Part shown: positions 13,494-21,467 of the stretch, in pieces
How the letters are laid out: each line of letters begins with the position of its first letter
Numbering within the stretch: the first letter of the stretch is position 1
Assembly: GCA_016186695.1 (NCBI GenBank)
Contig: JACPLC010000001.1
Coordinates: 1-32,283, forward strand
Length of the DNA stretch: 32,283 nucleotides
Source of the DNA: Candidatus Kaiserbacteria bacterium
Lineage (GTDB): Bacteria; Patescibacteriota; Minisyncoccia; Phycocordibacterales; UBA2100
Reading direction: 5' to 3'
Notes under the pieces: model-generated
Databases searched by the model: none
Seen by the model: only the letters and a program-made list of their open reading frames with translations
What the model was told of the DNA's origin: nothing
Made by a program: the position numbers and the translations under genes

Positions 13494-14564
13494 CTAATTC
13501 TGTTTTTCCAAAAATTCGAGGGTTGCTTCGTTGCGAAGCGCGTGGACGATATGGGCGCGGAGCGCTTCGGGGTCGGCGGAAGGGACGTGCTCCCGCGCGT
13601 GCGCAAGCTCTTTTTCGAGCCGACCCTGATCGGCCTGCAGATTTTCCTTCCGTGCGATCTCGGAGAGGATAAGGCGGACTTTTGCGCGCTTGTCTGCCGC
13701 GTCTTTCCACTCCACGCGAAGTTGCTCACGCGTCTTCTTCGCCTGCGCGAGGTAGCCATCCCAATTCCCGCCCATGCGCTCAAGGTCGTGCTTGATGCGC
13801 GCTTCCATGTCGTCGAGCTCGTACTCGCGGAGCGCTGCCGGATACCTGATCGTCGATTCCTTCACCAGCTCATCGAGTATCATGGCGCGCCGTTTCTCGC
13901 GTGCCTGCATCTCCTTTTCCGTTTTGATGTTGTTGCGCACTGCCTCCGAAAATTTTTCAACGTTCTCAAGTCCCAATGATTGTACAAACTCCTCGTCGAG
14001 CGCCGGCAACTCCTCCTCTTTCATTGCCCTCGATTCCTCGTGTGCTTTTTGCGGCTCCAATCCTGCCTCCATCTTCCCGATGCGTGCACGCTCCCGTCGA
14101 AGGTGCGTGAGCGCCTCCTTATGCTCCTCGTCTGTGACGGAGATCTCCTCCTTTTGTGCGTTGATATTGGCGGCGATTTTCTTGTAGGTGGGGAGCGTGA
14201 CCTCGGGCGCGAGCGCGGCACGGGCAGAAAAGGCGAGTGATTTTCCGGATTCAGGCGTTTCGATCGAGACGCGGGGGGGTTCGATGATGAGGAGTTTTTC
14301 CGCGGCGAGCAGTTCTGGCAGTTCATGCTGCACCGCGTGTTCGGCCGCATTCTTCAGGATCGTCGGCTCTCCATAGATTTGTATGATGCGCTCGAGCGGC
14401 GCTTTGCCCGGACGGAAGCCGTCGAGCTTCGCCGATTTTTGTATCTCATTCAAAGCCTCGGTGCGATACTCCTGCATCGCTTCGGCGGGAATTTCCGCGC
14501 GCACCTCAACTTCCCACGCGTTTTCATCGCGCGAGACTTTTACGTTTGTCAAATCGTGCATCAT
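13494..14564 (-). CDS. tig: Trigger factor lacking the PPIase domain
   Basis: Ribosome-bound chaperone that shields nascent chains at the exit tunnel. The ribosome-binding signature GFRPGKAP sits at residues 49-56. The N-terminal domain runs to about 115. The linker (APEVTLPTYKKI, then about 40 helical residues) leads, after only about 20 residues, into the helical C-terminal domain beginning near ELPALDEEFVQSLG. E. coli trigger factor has about 95 more residues there, forming the FKBP-type PPIase domain, so this 356-residue protein lacks prolyl isomerase activity. The start is set by an extended -10 promoter that ends 6 nt before the first of two adjacent ATG codons. Confidence 0.95.
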   Translation of the reverse strand: MMHDLTNVKVSRDENAWEVEVRAEIPAEAMQEYRTEALNEIQKSAKLDGFRPGKAPLERIIQIYGEPTILKNAAEHAVQHELPELLAAEKLLIIEPPRVSIETPESGKSLAFSARAALAPEVTLPTYKKIAANINAQKEEISVTDEEHKEALTHLRRERARIGKMEAGLEPQKAHEESRAMKEEELPALDEEFVQSLGLENVEKFSEAVRNNIKTEKEMQAREKRRAMILDELVKESTIRYPAALREYELDDMEARIKHDLERMGGNWDGYLAQAKKTREQLRVEWKDAADKRAKVRLILSEIARKENLQADQGRLEKELAHAREHVPSADPEALRAHIVHALRNEATLEFLEKQN

Positions 14565-14570
14565 CAGCCG

Positions 14571-14579
14571 AGTGTATCA
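14571..14579 (-). promoter_or_regulatory. Extended -10 promoter of tig, leaderless start
   Basis: The minus strand reads TGATACACT with 6 nt to the ATG at 14564. No clear -35 is present. Confidence 0.55.
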
Positions 14580-14603
14580 GAAAACTTTTTGTGTACCATA
14601 ACT

Positions 14604-14639
14604 ATCCCGATACGTAGTTTAAAAACTAAGTATCGGGAT
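14604..14639. terminator. Strong hairpin between tig and the upstream gene
   Basis: ATCCCGATAC and GTATCGGGAT form a 10-bp stem that continues inward for about five more pairs after one mismatch. It lies downstream of the minus-strand gene at 14704 and upstream of the tig promoter. Neither side has a good T-run. Confidence 0.6.
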
Positions 14640-14703
14640 GGAAAAATCATTTGGACAATTGATAGAGATGAGAAACAATATATGGAGCTTCACCTACGAA
14701 CCA

Positions 14704-15999
14704 CTACTCGGGTATGATCGGTTCGACATAGTAGGTCGAGGGATCATCGGGAGATTGATAGATTCTTGAAGGGTCTTGCTGCGCTGCCTCGAGCGCGGGG
14801 ATCATCGCACGCATAGAGTGATTGTAGACTCCATATCGATTCTCGACTGCGCTTGGGTATCGCGCACTAACGAATGTGATGGCCTCGTCCTCTATGCTTA
14901 CAAGCTCCTCATCGCTTAGGCTTTCTTCGTTCTGCAGTGAGTCCAAGAGTGCTATGGCATTCCATCCGAGCTGCGTTCCGGCATCGAGCATACCGTACTG
15001 TTGCATGAGCTCGGTGTGCGCGAGTGCTGCTATCCAAAAGTACGCTCGCTTGAGATCCTGGGGGATTTCCATCCCAATCGATGTGTCATCGATGGCGTCT
15101 TTGAACGAATCAGATCCGAGGGCATATACCTGTGCTATTCGATACATGGACGGCGTATCGTAGTAATGTTCGGCCGCACATCCGTAGAACTGGAATGCCG
15201 TGTCAAAACGGCCGGAAATAGCGGCCTTGAAGCCAACATAATGTATGGCAGTCGGAAGTTGATCGTCCGGATATTCTTTATTCTGCAGTTTGCATACGAG
15301 CTCTGTCGCGTCTGTATCGGTAATGTCTTGCGTAATCTTTTCGTGCTCCACTCCGAAAAGGTCGGCACCTTTGAACGTGGCGTTCTTGCCGCAGTAGGTA
15401 CTGTATATGGAAGAAAGGACAGCATCTGGGAGGGCTTCGAATTGCCGCTTTGCACCTGCCGATTGGATATCGGTATACTCGGACTGCAGCTCGTCCATTT
15501 TCTCGTACAACTTCGACATCTTTGCGAAATACGAAGCCGACTCCTCGTTGGTAGCTTCAGGGTTGAGATCCTCCAAAGTTGCATCGGAGAGCGTCGAGAG
15601 TTCTGCCTTGAGCTCGTTGAGCCGTTTTGCGTCGGCGGCATCTTGCGGTGATGCCCCACTCTCGCACGATGACGTGCGAGGGGAAATCAGGGCATCAAAC
15701 CCGCCGGCAACGTATGCGTAGATAAGAGCGGCTCCGCCAATCGAAACTGTGACGGCGACTGCTGCGGGAATAAGATATCTTCGATATTGAAAATGCGTGT
15801 GCTGATGAACTGTATCTTGCGCTACTTGCTGTAATGGCTGCTGCGTCGGTTGGGAAGCAGAATTTCTGTTCGTCGAGAAGATTTCACCGATTTCTTCTTG
15901 CGAAAAGCCTTCTACCGAAAGCATTTTCTCGATATTCGCGCGCGGCATACCAGAGGCCAACTGACGCGCAACAGTCTCGCGGACATTCTGCTCGATCAT
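14704..15999 (-). CDS. Membrane-anchored hypothetical protein (431 aa)
   Basis: Family not recognised. The first 45 residues form a short helical unit (RETVARQLASGMPRANIEKM, then GFSQEEIGEIF). A Gln/His-rich linker is followed by one transmembrane helix at about 74-98. The remaining part is probably outside the membrane. It begins with a helical coiled-coil-like stretch (about 120-175) and continues into a repeat-like helical region with PSMYRIAQVYALG and RAYFWIAALAHTE segments that recall Sel1/TPR units. Four Cys occur in the outer part. The start lies 9 bases behind the stop of the 74-aa membrane protein, so the two are co-transcribed. Confidence 0.75.
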   Translation of the reverse strand: MIEQNVRETVARQLASGMPRANIEKMLSVEGFSQEEIGEIFSTNRNSASQPTQQPLQQVAQDTVHQHTHFQYRRYLIPAAVAVTVSIGGAALIYAYVAGGFDALISPRTSSCESGASPQDAADAKRLNELKAELSTLSDATLEDLNPEATNEESASYFAKMSKLYEKMDELQSEYTDIQSAGAKRQFEALPDAVLSSIYSTYCGKNATFKGADLFGVEHEKITQDITDTDATELVCKLQNKEYPDDQLPTAIHYVGFKAAISGRFDTAFQFYGCAAEHYYDTPSMYRIAQVYALGSDSFKDAIDDTSIGMEIPQDLKRAYFWIAALAHTELMQQYGMLDAGTQLGWNAIALLDSLQNEESLSDEELVSIEDEAITFVSARYPSAVENRYGVYNHSMRAMIPALEAAQQDPSRIYQSPDDPSTYYVEPIIPE

Positions 16000-16008
16000 G
16001 GAACGTCA

Positions 16009-16233
16009 CTACGACGTCGAGGAATCTCCAGGGATAAATGGAAGCTGGTCCACGGAATTCTTTTTATTCAAATACGCTCCCCAGAAGTAGAGTGCGCCAA
16101 AGCCGAGAAGAATGACGATGATGACGATGCCGATCCATGCACCGGCGCCGCTCTTTCGTGCCGCGCGGCTGTGCTCCGGAAGCATGTGTCCCGTGTCCGT
16201 CGATACGTTTGGCATGTTGGCGACAGGAGGCAT
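16009..16233 (-). CDS. Small single-pass membrane protein (74 aa)
   Basis: No family recognised. Residues at about 32-54 form one transmembrane helix (GAWIGIVIIVILLGFGALYF) between a Pro/Thr-rich N-terminus and a short polar C-terminus. It lies directly upstream of the 431-aa membrane protein and in the same direction, which suggests a joint envelope role. Its start codon abuts the end of the repeat element at 16232-16380, whose last bases (CCGGGT) precede the ATG. Confidence 0.65.
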   Translation of the reverse strand: MPPVANMPNVSTDTGHMLPEHSRAARKSGAGAWIGIVIIVILLGFGALYFWGAYLNKKNSVDQLPFIPGDSSTS

Positions 16234-16380
16234 ACCCGGTTAGTAGAATGTGCCTTTGCGGCAGACGCCTGCCGGCTGCCGCGGCGTTAGCGACCAATTC
16301 CCACTCGTTGCACTTTGTATATGTTCGTTATTTGTTTTCATAGTTTTTGTAAGCCTAAGGCACATTTCACTACCGGGCAT
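16232..16380 (-). mobile_element. 149-bp element sharing ends with the GIY-YIG element
   Basis: The ends are ATACCCGGTTAGTAGAATGTGCCTT-like at 16232-16256 and, on the other strand, ATGCCCGGTAGTGAAATGTGCC at 16380-16359. Apart from a few mismatches and one gap they are inverted copies. The outer ATRCCCGGTAGT also bounds the GIY-YIG element at 5573-5870, and here too a start codon (16233) abuts one end. The interior has a 7-bp hairpin (GCGGCAG/CTGCCGC) and a 46-codon frame starting MPGS, like the GIY-YIG gene, but with no GIY-YIG motif. It is probably a non-autonomous or decayed relative. Confidence 0.65.
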
Positions 16381-16432
16381 ACCGCTAGTATAGCGGCGAG
16401 TCGCGAGAGAGCCTATAAGGAAGTGGATAACC

Positions 16433-16969
16433 CTACTTTCCGAATTTCTTTTGGTAGAGCTCTATAGAGCGCTGTATTGCTTTCAGGGCGTCTGCCCTCC
16501 CAGAGAAGCCATGCACGGTGATCTCAACAGGCTTTTGCTTGAGTTTTTTGTTCTGCTCGAAGAAGTGCTGGAGCTCTTTCAACGTATGCTTCGCGATGTC
16601 TTCGAGGTCGTTCACGTGGTCAAACCTGACGTCTTCTGTGGGCACGCCGATCACCTTGTCGTCGCTCTCGCCATCGTCTGTCATTTTCATCAAACCGACT
16701 GGACGCACGGAAACGACGATCCCCGGCGGGATAGGGTTTGTCGTGAGTACTATCACATCCATCGCATCGCCGTCGTCCCAGAGCGTTCGCGGAACGAAGC
16801 CGTAGTCGCACGGATAGGTGGCCGCGGAATAGTTGACGCGGTCGAGCTTGATGAGACCGGTCTCTTTGTCTATCTCGTATTTATTGTGCGAGCCGCGCGG
16901 GATCTCGACGATAACGTTGAACTCTTCGGGAGCTTTCTCTCCGAGCGAAATGTCGTGCCAGAGGTTCAT
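16433..16969 (-). CDS. ppa: Inorganic pyrophosphatase, family I
   Basis: Hydrolyses pyrophosphate to phosphate, pulling biosynthetic reactions forward in the cytoplasm. The 178-residue protein has the family order: EIPRGSHNKYE near residues 22-32, the YPCDYGFVP segment at 52-60, and the metal-binding signature with Asp66, Asp68 and Asp71. The signature reads DGDAMD where most members have Pro or Glu at the fourth place, a mild deviation. The promoter is close to consensus and its -10 box lies 6 nt from the ATG, so the mRNA is probably leaderless. Confidence 0.96.
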   Translation of the reverse strand: MNLWHDISLGEKAPEEFNVIVEIPRGSHNKYEIDKETGLIKLDRVNYSAATYPCDYGFVPRTLWDDGDAMDVIVLTTNPIPPGIVVSVRPVGLMKMTDDGESDDKVIGVPTEDVRFDHVNDLEDIAKHTLKELQHFFEQNKKLKQKPVEITVHGFSGRADALKAIQRSIELYQKKFGK

Positions 16970-16975
16970 AGAGAA

Positions 16976-17004
16976 AGTGTAACGTGGACAGTGAACCTCG
17001 GCAA
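16976..17004 (-). promoter_or_regulatory. ppa promoter, leaderless start
   Basis: On the minus strand: TTGCCG at 17004-16999, a 17-nt spacer, and TACACT at 16981-16976, then 6 nt to the ATG. It lies directly behind the nusA stop codon. Confidence 0.7.
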
Positions 17005-18300
17005 TTATTCTTTGGGAGTTTCCTTTTCGGGTTCTTTTGCAGGCTCGGTTGCATCCACTTCACCTCCCGACTTCTCTTCGGCGGCCTCCGCCGAGGCCTC
17101 CTCAACCTCCTCCCCGCCCGACTGAACGTCGTCAGTCGTTCGGGCGGGTTTCTTTTTTTGCTCAACATCCACGCCGCCCTCCTCGGTGCCGGCGATCTGT
17201 TGCCCTCCCGTGGAGCGGATATCTATCTTCCAGCCGGTGAGACGTGCCGCAAGACGGACATTCTGGCCACCGCGACCTATCGCAAGCGATTGCTGATCTT
17301 CCGCGACCTGCACGACCGCACGATTTTCATCTTCGAAAAGTTCGATGCCCAAAACTTGCGCGGGCTTCAAAGCCTCTTTCACGTATTCTCCTGCTTCTTC
17401 AGACCATTCGACGACGTCTATCTTCTCGCCGCCGAGCTCGGAGGTGACGACGGCGACGCGCACACCCCGCTGTCCGACCAAGGCACCCACCGGATCGACG
17501 TGCTCGTCATTTGATTTCACCGCAATTTTCGCGCGGCTTCCCGGCTCGCGAACGATTCCTTTCACCTCAACGACGGCATTCGCAAGCTCCGGTACTTCGG
17601 CCTCAAAAAGCTTCGAGAGAAAGCGGGGGTGCGAGCGCGAGAGTCGGATGAACGTGCCGCGGATGCCTTCATCAACACGAAGCAGCAATGCGCGAATGCG
17701 CTCGCCCTGCCGGTAACGCTCACCGGGGATTTGCTCGTCGTAGGGGAGGATGGCGGTCGCGCGGCCGAGGTCGACGTAGAGGTTGCCGCGCTCGAAGCGC
17801 TGCACGTGGCCTGTCACGATGTCGCCTTCGCGCTGCCCGTATTCCGAGATGATGCTCGCGCGCTCTGCTTCGCGCACCTTCTGCATGATGACCTGCTTGG
17901 CGGCCTGCGCGGCGATACGCCCGAAATCTTCGCGCGATTCCAGCGGAAAGGAAATTTCCTCATCAAGCTGCGCGTCTTTTTTGATGCGCCGCGCATCTTC
18001 CAAGAGGATGTGCTGCTCCGGATTGAATCGCGAGCGGTGATCCTCGTCGCTCGTCGGCTCTTCGCCCTCCATGCGCACTAATGAGCCGTCGACTACGATC
18101 TTTGCCTGACGGAATTCCATATCGCCTGTCGCGGGGTTGAAACTCGCGCGGATGATCTGCCCGCGTTTGCCGTACTCGCGGCGGTAGGCGGCGGCGAGCG
18201 CTGTCGCAAGCGCCTCTACCACGCTCTCGCGCGAAATGCCGCGCTCTGCCTGAAGCTCATCAAGCGCGCTGTTCAGAGATTTGAGATCGAATAGAGCCAT
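17005..18300 (-). CDS. nusA: Transcription termination/antitermination factor NusA
   Basis: RNA polymerase-associated factor that modulates pausing, termination and antitermination. The 431-residue protein has an N-terminal polymerase-binding domain (about 1-135). The S1 domain begins at GDIVTGHVQRFERGNLYVDL. The first KH domain contains DPVGALVGQRGVRV and GGEKIDVVEWS. The second KH domain contains SLAIGRGGQNVRLAARLTGW. A long acidic, Glu/Ala/Pro-rich tail of about 70 residues replaces the E. coli AR repeats. A promoter-like element lies about 90 bases upstream, leaving a short leader that includes degenerate TTAGTG-type repeats. Confidence 0.96.
   Translation of the reverse strand: MALFDLKSLNSALDELQAERGISRESVVEALATALAAAYRREYGKRGQIIRASFNPATGDMEFRQAKIVVDGSLVRMEGEEPTSDEDHRSRFNPEQHILLEDARRIKKDAQLDEEISFPLESREDFGRIAAQAAKQVIMQKVREAERASIISEYGQREGDIVTGHVQRFERGNLYVDLGRATAILPYDEQIPGERYRQGERIRALLLRVDEGIRGTFIRLSRSHPRFLSKLFEAEVPELANAVVEVKGIVREPGSRAKIAVKSNDEHVDPVGALVGQRGVRVAVVTSELGGEKIDVVEWSEEAGEYVKEALKPAQVLGIELFEDENRAVVQVAEDQQSLAIGRGGQNVRLAARLTGWKIDIRSTGGQQIAGTEEGGVDVEQKKKPARTTDDVQSGGEEVEEASAEAAEEKSGGEVDATEPAKEPEKETPKE
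17113..17158 (+). terminator. Antisense intrinsic terminator inside the nusA tail
   Basis: On the plus strand CCCGCCCGA pairs with TCGGGCGGG around an inner CTGA/TCAG, followed by TTTCTTTTTTT. It lies within the acidic tail coding region of nusA, which is read on the other strand. It would stop antisense transcription into nusA, or it may be an accident of Lys-codon runs. Confidence 0.45.
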
Positions 18301-18305
18301 AGGAA

Positions 18306-18372
18306 CAGTGGTTAGTTGTTAGTGAATAGTGATTAGTAAGCACCCTTTAAAAAAAGTGTCCGCCAAAGGCGG
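18306..18372. repeat. Degenerate TTAGTG-type repeats and a short hairpin upstream of nusA
   Basis: GGTTAGT, GTTAGTG, ATAGTG and ATTAGTA follow each other from about 18311 to 18341. TCCGCC/GGCGGA forms a small hairpin at 18358-18372. Similar CTAACCACTAAC text precedes the recombinase start at about 163-175. Confidence 0.45.
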
Positions 18373-18388
18373 AACCAATGTCTGCAAT

Positions 18389-18415
18389 ATTATAGGAGCG
18401 ACTTTCAAAAGTCAA
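18389..18415 (-). promoter_or_regulatory. Probable nusA promoter
   Basis: On the minus strand: TTGACT at 18415-18410 and consensus TATAAT at 18394-18389, with a slightly short 15-nt spacer. It predicts a leader of about 80 nt before nusA, unlike the leaderless genes nearby. Confidence 0.55.
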
Positions 18416-18444
18416 TCCCGCCTGTTCTGAAGAACAGGCGGGAT
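18415..18444 (-). terminator. Strong hairpin behind the 96-aa orphan
   Basis: ATCCCGCCTGTTCT pairs perfectly with AGAACAGGCGGGAT over a 2-nt loop. It lies 54 bases past the stop of the minus-strand orphan and overlaps the -35 of the nusA promoter by one base, so it probably insulates nusA. No long T-run is present. Confidence 0.65.
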
Positions 18445-18498
18445 CAAATGAGTTGCCGTTCCCATCGGCCGCGTCTTCATCGTGTTTTCCATTAGGAA

Positions 18499-18789
18499 TC
18501 ACGAACTCATTGATCGTGCTTTCCGGACCGGCTTGCCCTGCTGCAGACGGGTAAATGCCCGAAATCCTCGCAGGAAGCCGATTTCGGCAGCAAGTTTGTC
18601 GAACGTGGGCGAGAGTGTGTGGATGCCTAGCTCCTGCGCTCTCGCAACAGTTTCGACATAAGCTTCCTGGGACTCCTTGAGGAAGAAGTCACGCAGACTC
18701 TTGTTCGCGCGACCGGGCATCAGGTCACCGAGCTCATCGTCAACTAGTTGGACGATGTGCGGATGGATCGAGTCAGGTTTCTGTGACAC
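18499..18789 (-). CDS. Orphan protein (96 aa)
   Basis: No family recognised. The start is GTG at 18789, with AGGGAG 6 nt upstream as ribosome site. The product is soluble, helical and slightly basic at the end (KPVRKARSMSS). It stands alone, divergent from pilB, with a strong hairpin downstream. Ribosome site, private terminator and lack of known relatives match the other orphan cassettes in the window. Confidence 0.65.
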   Translation of the reverse strand: MSQKPDSIHPHIVQLVDDELGDLMPGRANKSLRDFFLKESQEAYVETVARAQELGIHTLSPTFDKLAAEIGFLRGFRAFTRLQQGKPVRKARSMSS

Positions 18790-18884
18790 GTTTGACTCCC
18801 TATTGCTTGTGCCTCAGCACCGAGAGGCTTGGAACGATTTGTCCCGCGGGATTGATAGCACTGGCGCACGGCGCTGTCTAGCTC

Positions 18885-18893
18885 TGATATAAT
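18885..18893 (+). promoter_or_regulatory. Extended -10 promoter of pilB, leaderless start
   Basis: TGATATAAT, a consensus extended -10 box, ends 7 nt before the ATG at 18901. No -35 at the proper distance. Confidence 0.65.
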
Positions 18894-18900
18894 TGTCTTG

Positions 18901-20637
18901 ATGTACATTAGTGATACTCATTTGAAGTCGTTTCTCGCCGACGCGGGGTTGGTGAGCCAGAGAGATTTTGACGCGGCGGAGGCGGAGGCGAAAGAAACGG
19001 GGAAGCCGATAGGAGAAATCCTCACCACGCACAACACGATCGGCGAGGACGAGCTGCGACGCACGTATGCGTATATTTTGGGAATTCCGTTTGTCTCGCT
19101 CACGGGCACGAAGATCAAGTACGAGGTGCTCTCGCTCGTTCCCGAGCCGGTCGCGCGCCGCAACAACGTCATTGCCTACAACCACCGCGGCGAAGAGCTC
19201 GAGGTGGCGATGCTCGACACCGACGACCTTGCGGCCATCGACTTCATCAAGAAGAAAACGCAGCTGAAAATCCTGCCGCGCCTCACCGACGTGGCTTCGA
19301 TCAAGGCTGCACTCAAACAGTACCAGCAGAGTCTCAAGGATAATCTGGGCGAGGTCATCCGGCGCGAGACCGAGGTCTTGGAGAAGGGAGAGACGGAGAA
19401 AGATAAAGATCTCCAGCAGGTCGCCGAAGGCGTGCCGGCGGTGCGCATCGTGGATACGCTCTTGAGACACGCGAACGCGCAAAATGCCTCTGACATCCAC
19501 ATCGAACCGATGGAGGAGAAACTTCTCATCCGCTACCGCATCGACGGCATCCTGCACGACGCGATGGAGCTGCCAAAATCCGCGGCGCCCGCGGTGATCG
19601 CGCGCGTGAAGGTTCTCTCGAATCTCCGGCTCGACGAGCACCGCCTTCCGCAGGACGGCCGCTTCGGCGCCGAATACGGGGGCGAGAAAATCTCCTTCCG
19701 CGTTTCCGTGCTCCCCACCTACTTCGGCGAAAAAGTCGTCATGCGCCTTTTGCGCGATTCCATCTCCGGCTTTACGCTCGAGAGCATCGGCTTCCATGGG
19801 CTCGCGCTCGAGCGTATGCACGAAGCTATACGCGCGACGACCGGCATGATACTCGCCTGCGGGCCGACCGGCGCCGGAAAATCGACGACCCTCTACACGC
19901 TCCTCGATCTCGTGAACACGCCGCACGTGAACATCTCAACGATCGAGGACCCTATCGAGTATCAGATGAAACGCGTGAACCAAACACAGGTGCGCCCCGA
20001 GATCGGCTTTACCTTCGCCAACGGCCTTCGCTCACTCGTGCGCCAAGACCCAGACATCATCATGGTCGGAGAGATCCGCGACAAGGAAACTGCCTCACTC
20101 GCTATCAACGCCGCGCTTACCGGCCACCTCGTGCTTTCGACCTTGCACACAAATTCAGCCGCGGGCGCTATCCCGCGCTTGCTCGACATGGGCGTTGAGC
20201 CTTTCCTTCTCGTCTCGACGCTGCGCGTGTGCATGGGGCAGCGGCTCGTGCGTGTCTTAACCTCGAACAAAGAAAAGTACGAGCTCTCGCGCGACGAGCA
20301 GGGGCACCTCGAACGCTCCATCGATGCGGGAGCTGTTTTGAAGGCGCTCAAAGAGGAAAAAGTGGTGCCGAAGGACGCGACGTGGAAAGATGTTTCATTC
20401 TGCCGATCGAAAGACGGCGCCGAATCTCCTGCGGCATTCGCAGGACGCAAGGGGATTTACGAAGTGCTTCCTGTGACCTCGACCATCAAAGAGTTGGTGA
20501 TGAAAAACGCAACCTCGGACGATATCGACAAACAGGCACGCAGCGAAGGCATGCTCACCATGACCGAAGACGGCATTTTCAAGGCCGCGCAAGGCCTCAC
20601 GACGATAGAAGAGGTGCTGCGCGTGGTGACGGAATGA
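18901..20637 (+). CDS. pilB: Type IV pilus assembly ATPase (PilB/GspE family)
   Basis: Hexameric cytoplasmic ATPase that drives pilus extension. The MshEN-type N-terminal domain (about 1-150) is followed by the N2 region. The ATPase core has Walker A GPTGAGKST at about 321-329. The Asp-box region around IEDPIEYQ, Walker B near DIIMVGEIRD (about 384-393) and a His-box segment (TGHLVLSTLHTNSA) follow. The usual zinc-binding tetracysteine of PilB/GspE is not intact; SNKEKYELS stands where cysteines are expected. I chose ATG 18901 over TTG 18898 because a promoter -10 box ends 7 nt before it. The last 35 bases are duplicated at 22266-22300, beyond a two-gene islet, which separates pilB from pilC. 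Confidence 0.96.
   Translation: MYISDTHLKSFLADAGLVSQRDFDAAEAEAKETGKPIGEILTTHNTIGEDELRRTYAYILGIPFVSLTGTKIKYEVLSLVPEPVARRNNVIAYNHRGEELEVAMLDTDDLAAIDFIKKKTQLKILPRLTDVASIKAALKQYQQSLKDNLGEVIRRETEVLEKGETEKDKDLQQVAEGVPAVRIVDTLLRHANAQNASDIHIEPMEEKLLIRYRIDGILHDAMELPKSAAPAVIARVKVLSNLRLDEHRLPQDGRFGAEYGGEKISFRVSVLPTYFGEKVVMRLLRDSISGFTLESIGFHGLALERMHEAIRATTGMILACGPTGAGKSTTLYTLLDLVNTPHVNISTIEDPIEYQMKRVNQTQVRPEIGFTFANGLRSLVRQDPDIIMVGEIRDKETASLAINAALTGHLVLSTLHTNSAAGAIPRLLDMGVEPFLLVSTLRVCMGQRLVRVLTSNKEKYELSRDEQGHLERSIDAGAVLKALKEEKVVPKDATWKDVSFCRSKDGAESPAAFAGRKGIYEVLPVTSTIKELVMKNATSDDIDKQARSEGMLTMTEDGIFKAAQGLTTIEEVLRVVTE
20603..20637 (+). repeat. Direct repeat, copy 1: 3' end of pilB
   Basis: These last 35 bases of pilB, including its stop codon, match 22266-22300 at 32 positions. 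The two copies bracket the islet of two genes at 20647-22271. Confidence 0.9.
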
Positions 20638-20646
20638 GTTTTTCAC

Positions 20647-21447
20647 ATGAAAGAAATCGGCAAGCCCGAAATCGTTCAGAAGCGCGCTGAAGGAATTGAC
20701 AAAGCAAGAGAAAGACTTGTCCAGCTGAAAGAACTTGGCGGTGAACTACGAAGTTTGGAGGAAGACGCATTTGTGCGGCGTGCGGAGAAACTTCCAACAG
20801 ACGCTGAGATATCAAGGAAAATTGATGAGATAACCAAGTTTGTCGAGCCGCAACTCCCTTTTTTGCGTGATTCATTGAAAAACCCTCTCCTGCTTAAATC
20901 TGCCCTCGGAGCGTGCTATGAGCTTATCACTGCTGTCCCACTGATATTGCGAATCGCGGAGCGGGTCGCCGATTCTTCAGAGGAGCTCAAAAAACATCTT
21001 GAGAATTTCTCCGAGCTAACATATCCAATCCTTAACCTCATGAGTGAGTCGTATATAGCAATAGTAGGTGAGTCCGACGAGAAACGCGACCTCCCGCGCA
21101 GCGCCCTCAAAATACAGCATGCTATCGACGGCGCAGCTCCATCGCTGAAGTTGTTCTTCGGTGAAGCAAATCCGCCCCAGGGCAGAGAAGTTCAAATGCG
21201 ATTACATATACTTGGCGATTTGCTCTCTGTGTGTAGCAAAGGGAAAGCAGACTGGGCAATCAGTGCGTTGGGAACAATTATTGCCGACGTAATCTCCGGA
21301 AAAGACTACATGCCGCACTATTCATCTGAAGCAGTGATGGAAAACATCGTCCGGAAACGGGATCGCACAGAGGTTCCTGAAGGAACAATCACTCGATTTG
21401 ATCTCGAATCAAAATTGATACTTCTAGAGCCGGAGCAGATAAGATAA
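20647..21447 (+). CDS. Islet protein of unknown function, helical (266 aa)
   Basis: I do not recognise this protein. The 266-residue product is largely alpha-helical and charged, with no signal or transmembrane segment. Two helical blocks (about 1-65 and 80-150) are separated by a Pro/Phe-containing turn. The ATG lies 9 bases past the pilB stop, so it is probably read from the pilB transcript. It is followed after 20 bases by the caspase-like gene and is probably its partner. A/T content and codon use are visibly more relaxed than in pilB, consistent with acquired DNA. Confidence 0.75.
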   Translation: MKEIGKPEIVQKRAEGIDKARERLVQLKELGGELRSLEEDAFVRRAEKLPTDAEISRKIDEITKFVEPQLPFLRDSLKNPLLLKSALGACYELITAVPLILRIAERVADSSEELKKHLENFSELTYPILNLMSESYIAIVGESDEKRDLPRSALKIQHAIDGAAPSLKLFFGEANPPQGREVQMRLHILGDLLSVCSKGKADWAISALGTIIADVISGKDYMPHYSSEAVMENIVRKRDRTEVPEGTITRFDLESKLILLEPEQIR

Positions 21448-21467
21448 TAGGTGTACTGCGTGCAGCA

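Noticed and set aside
16246-16380. 46-codon frame starting MPGS in the small element
   Set aside because: No GIY-YIG motif or other protein features, and composition follows the repeats. It is treated as part of the element, not a gene.
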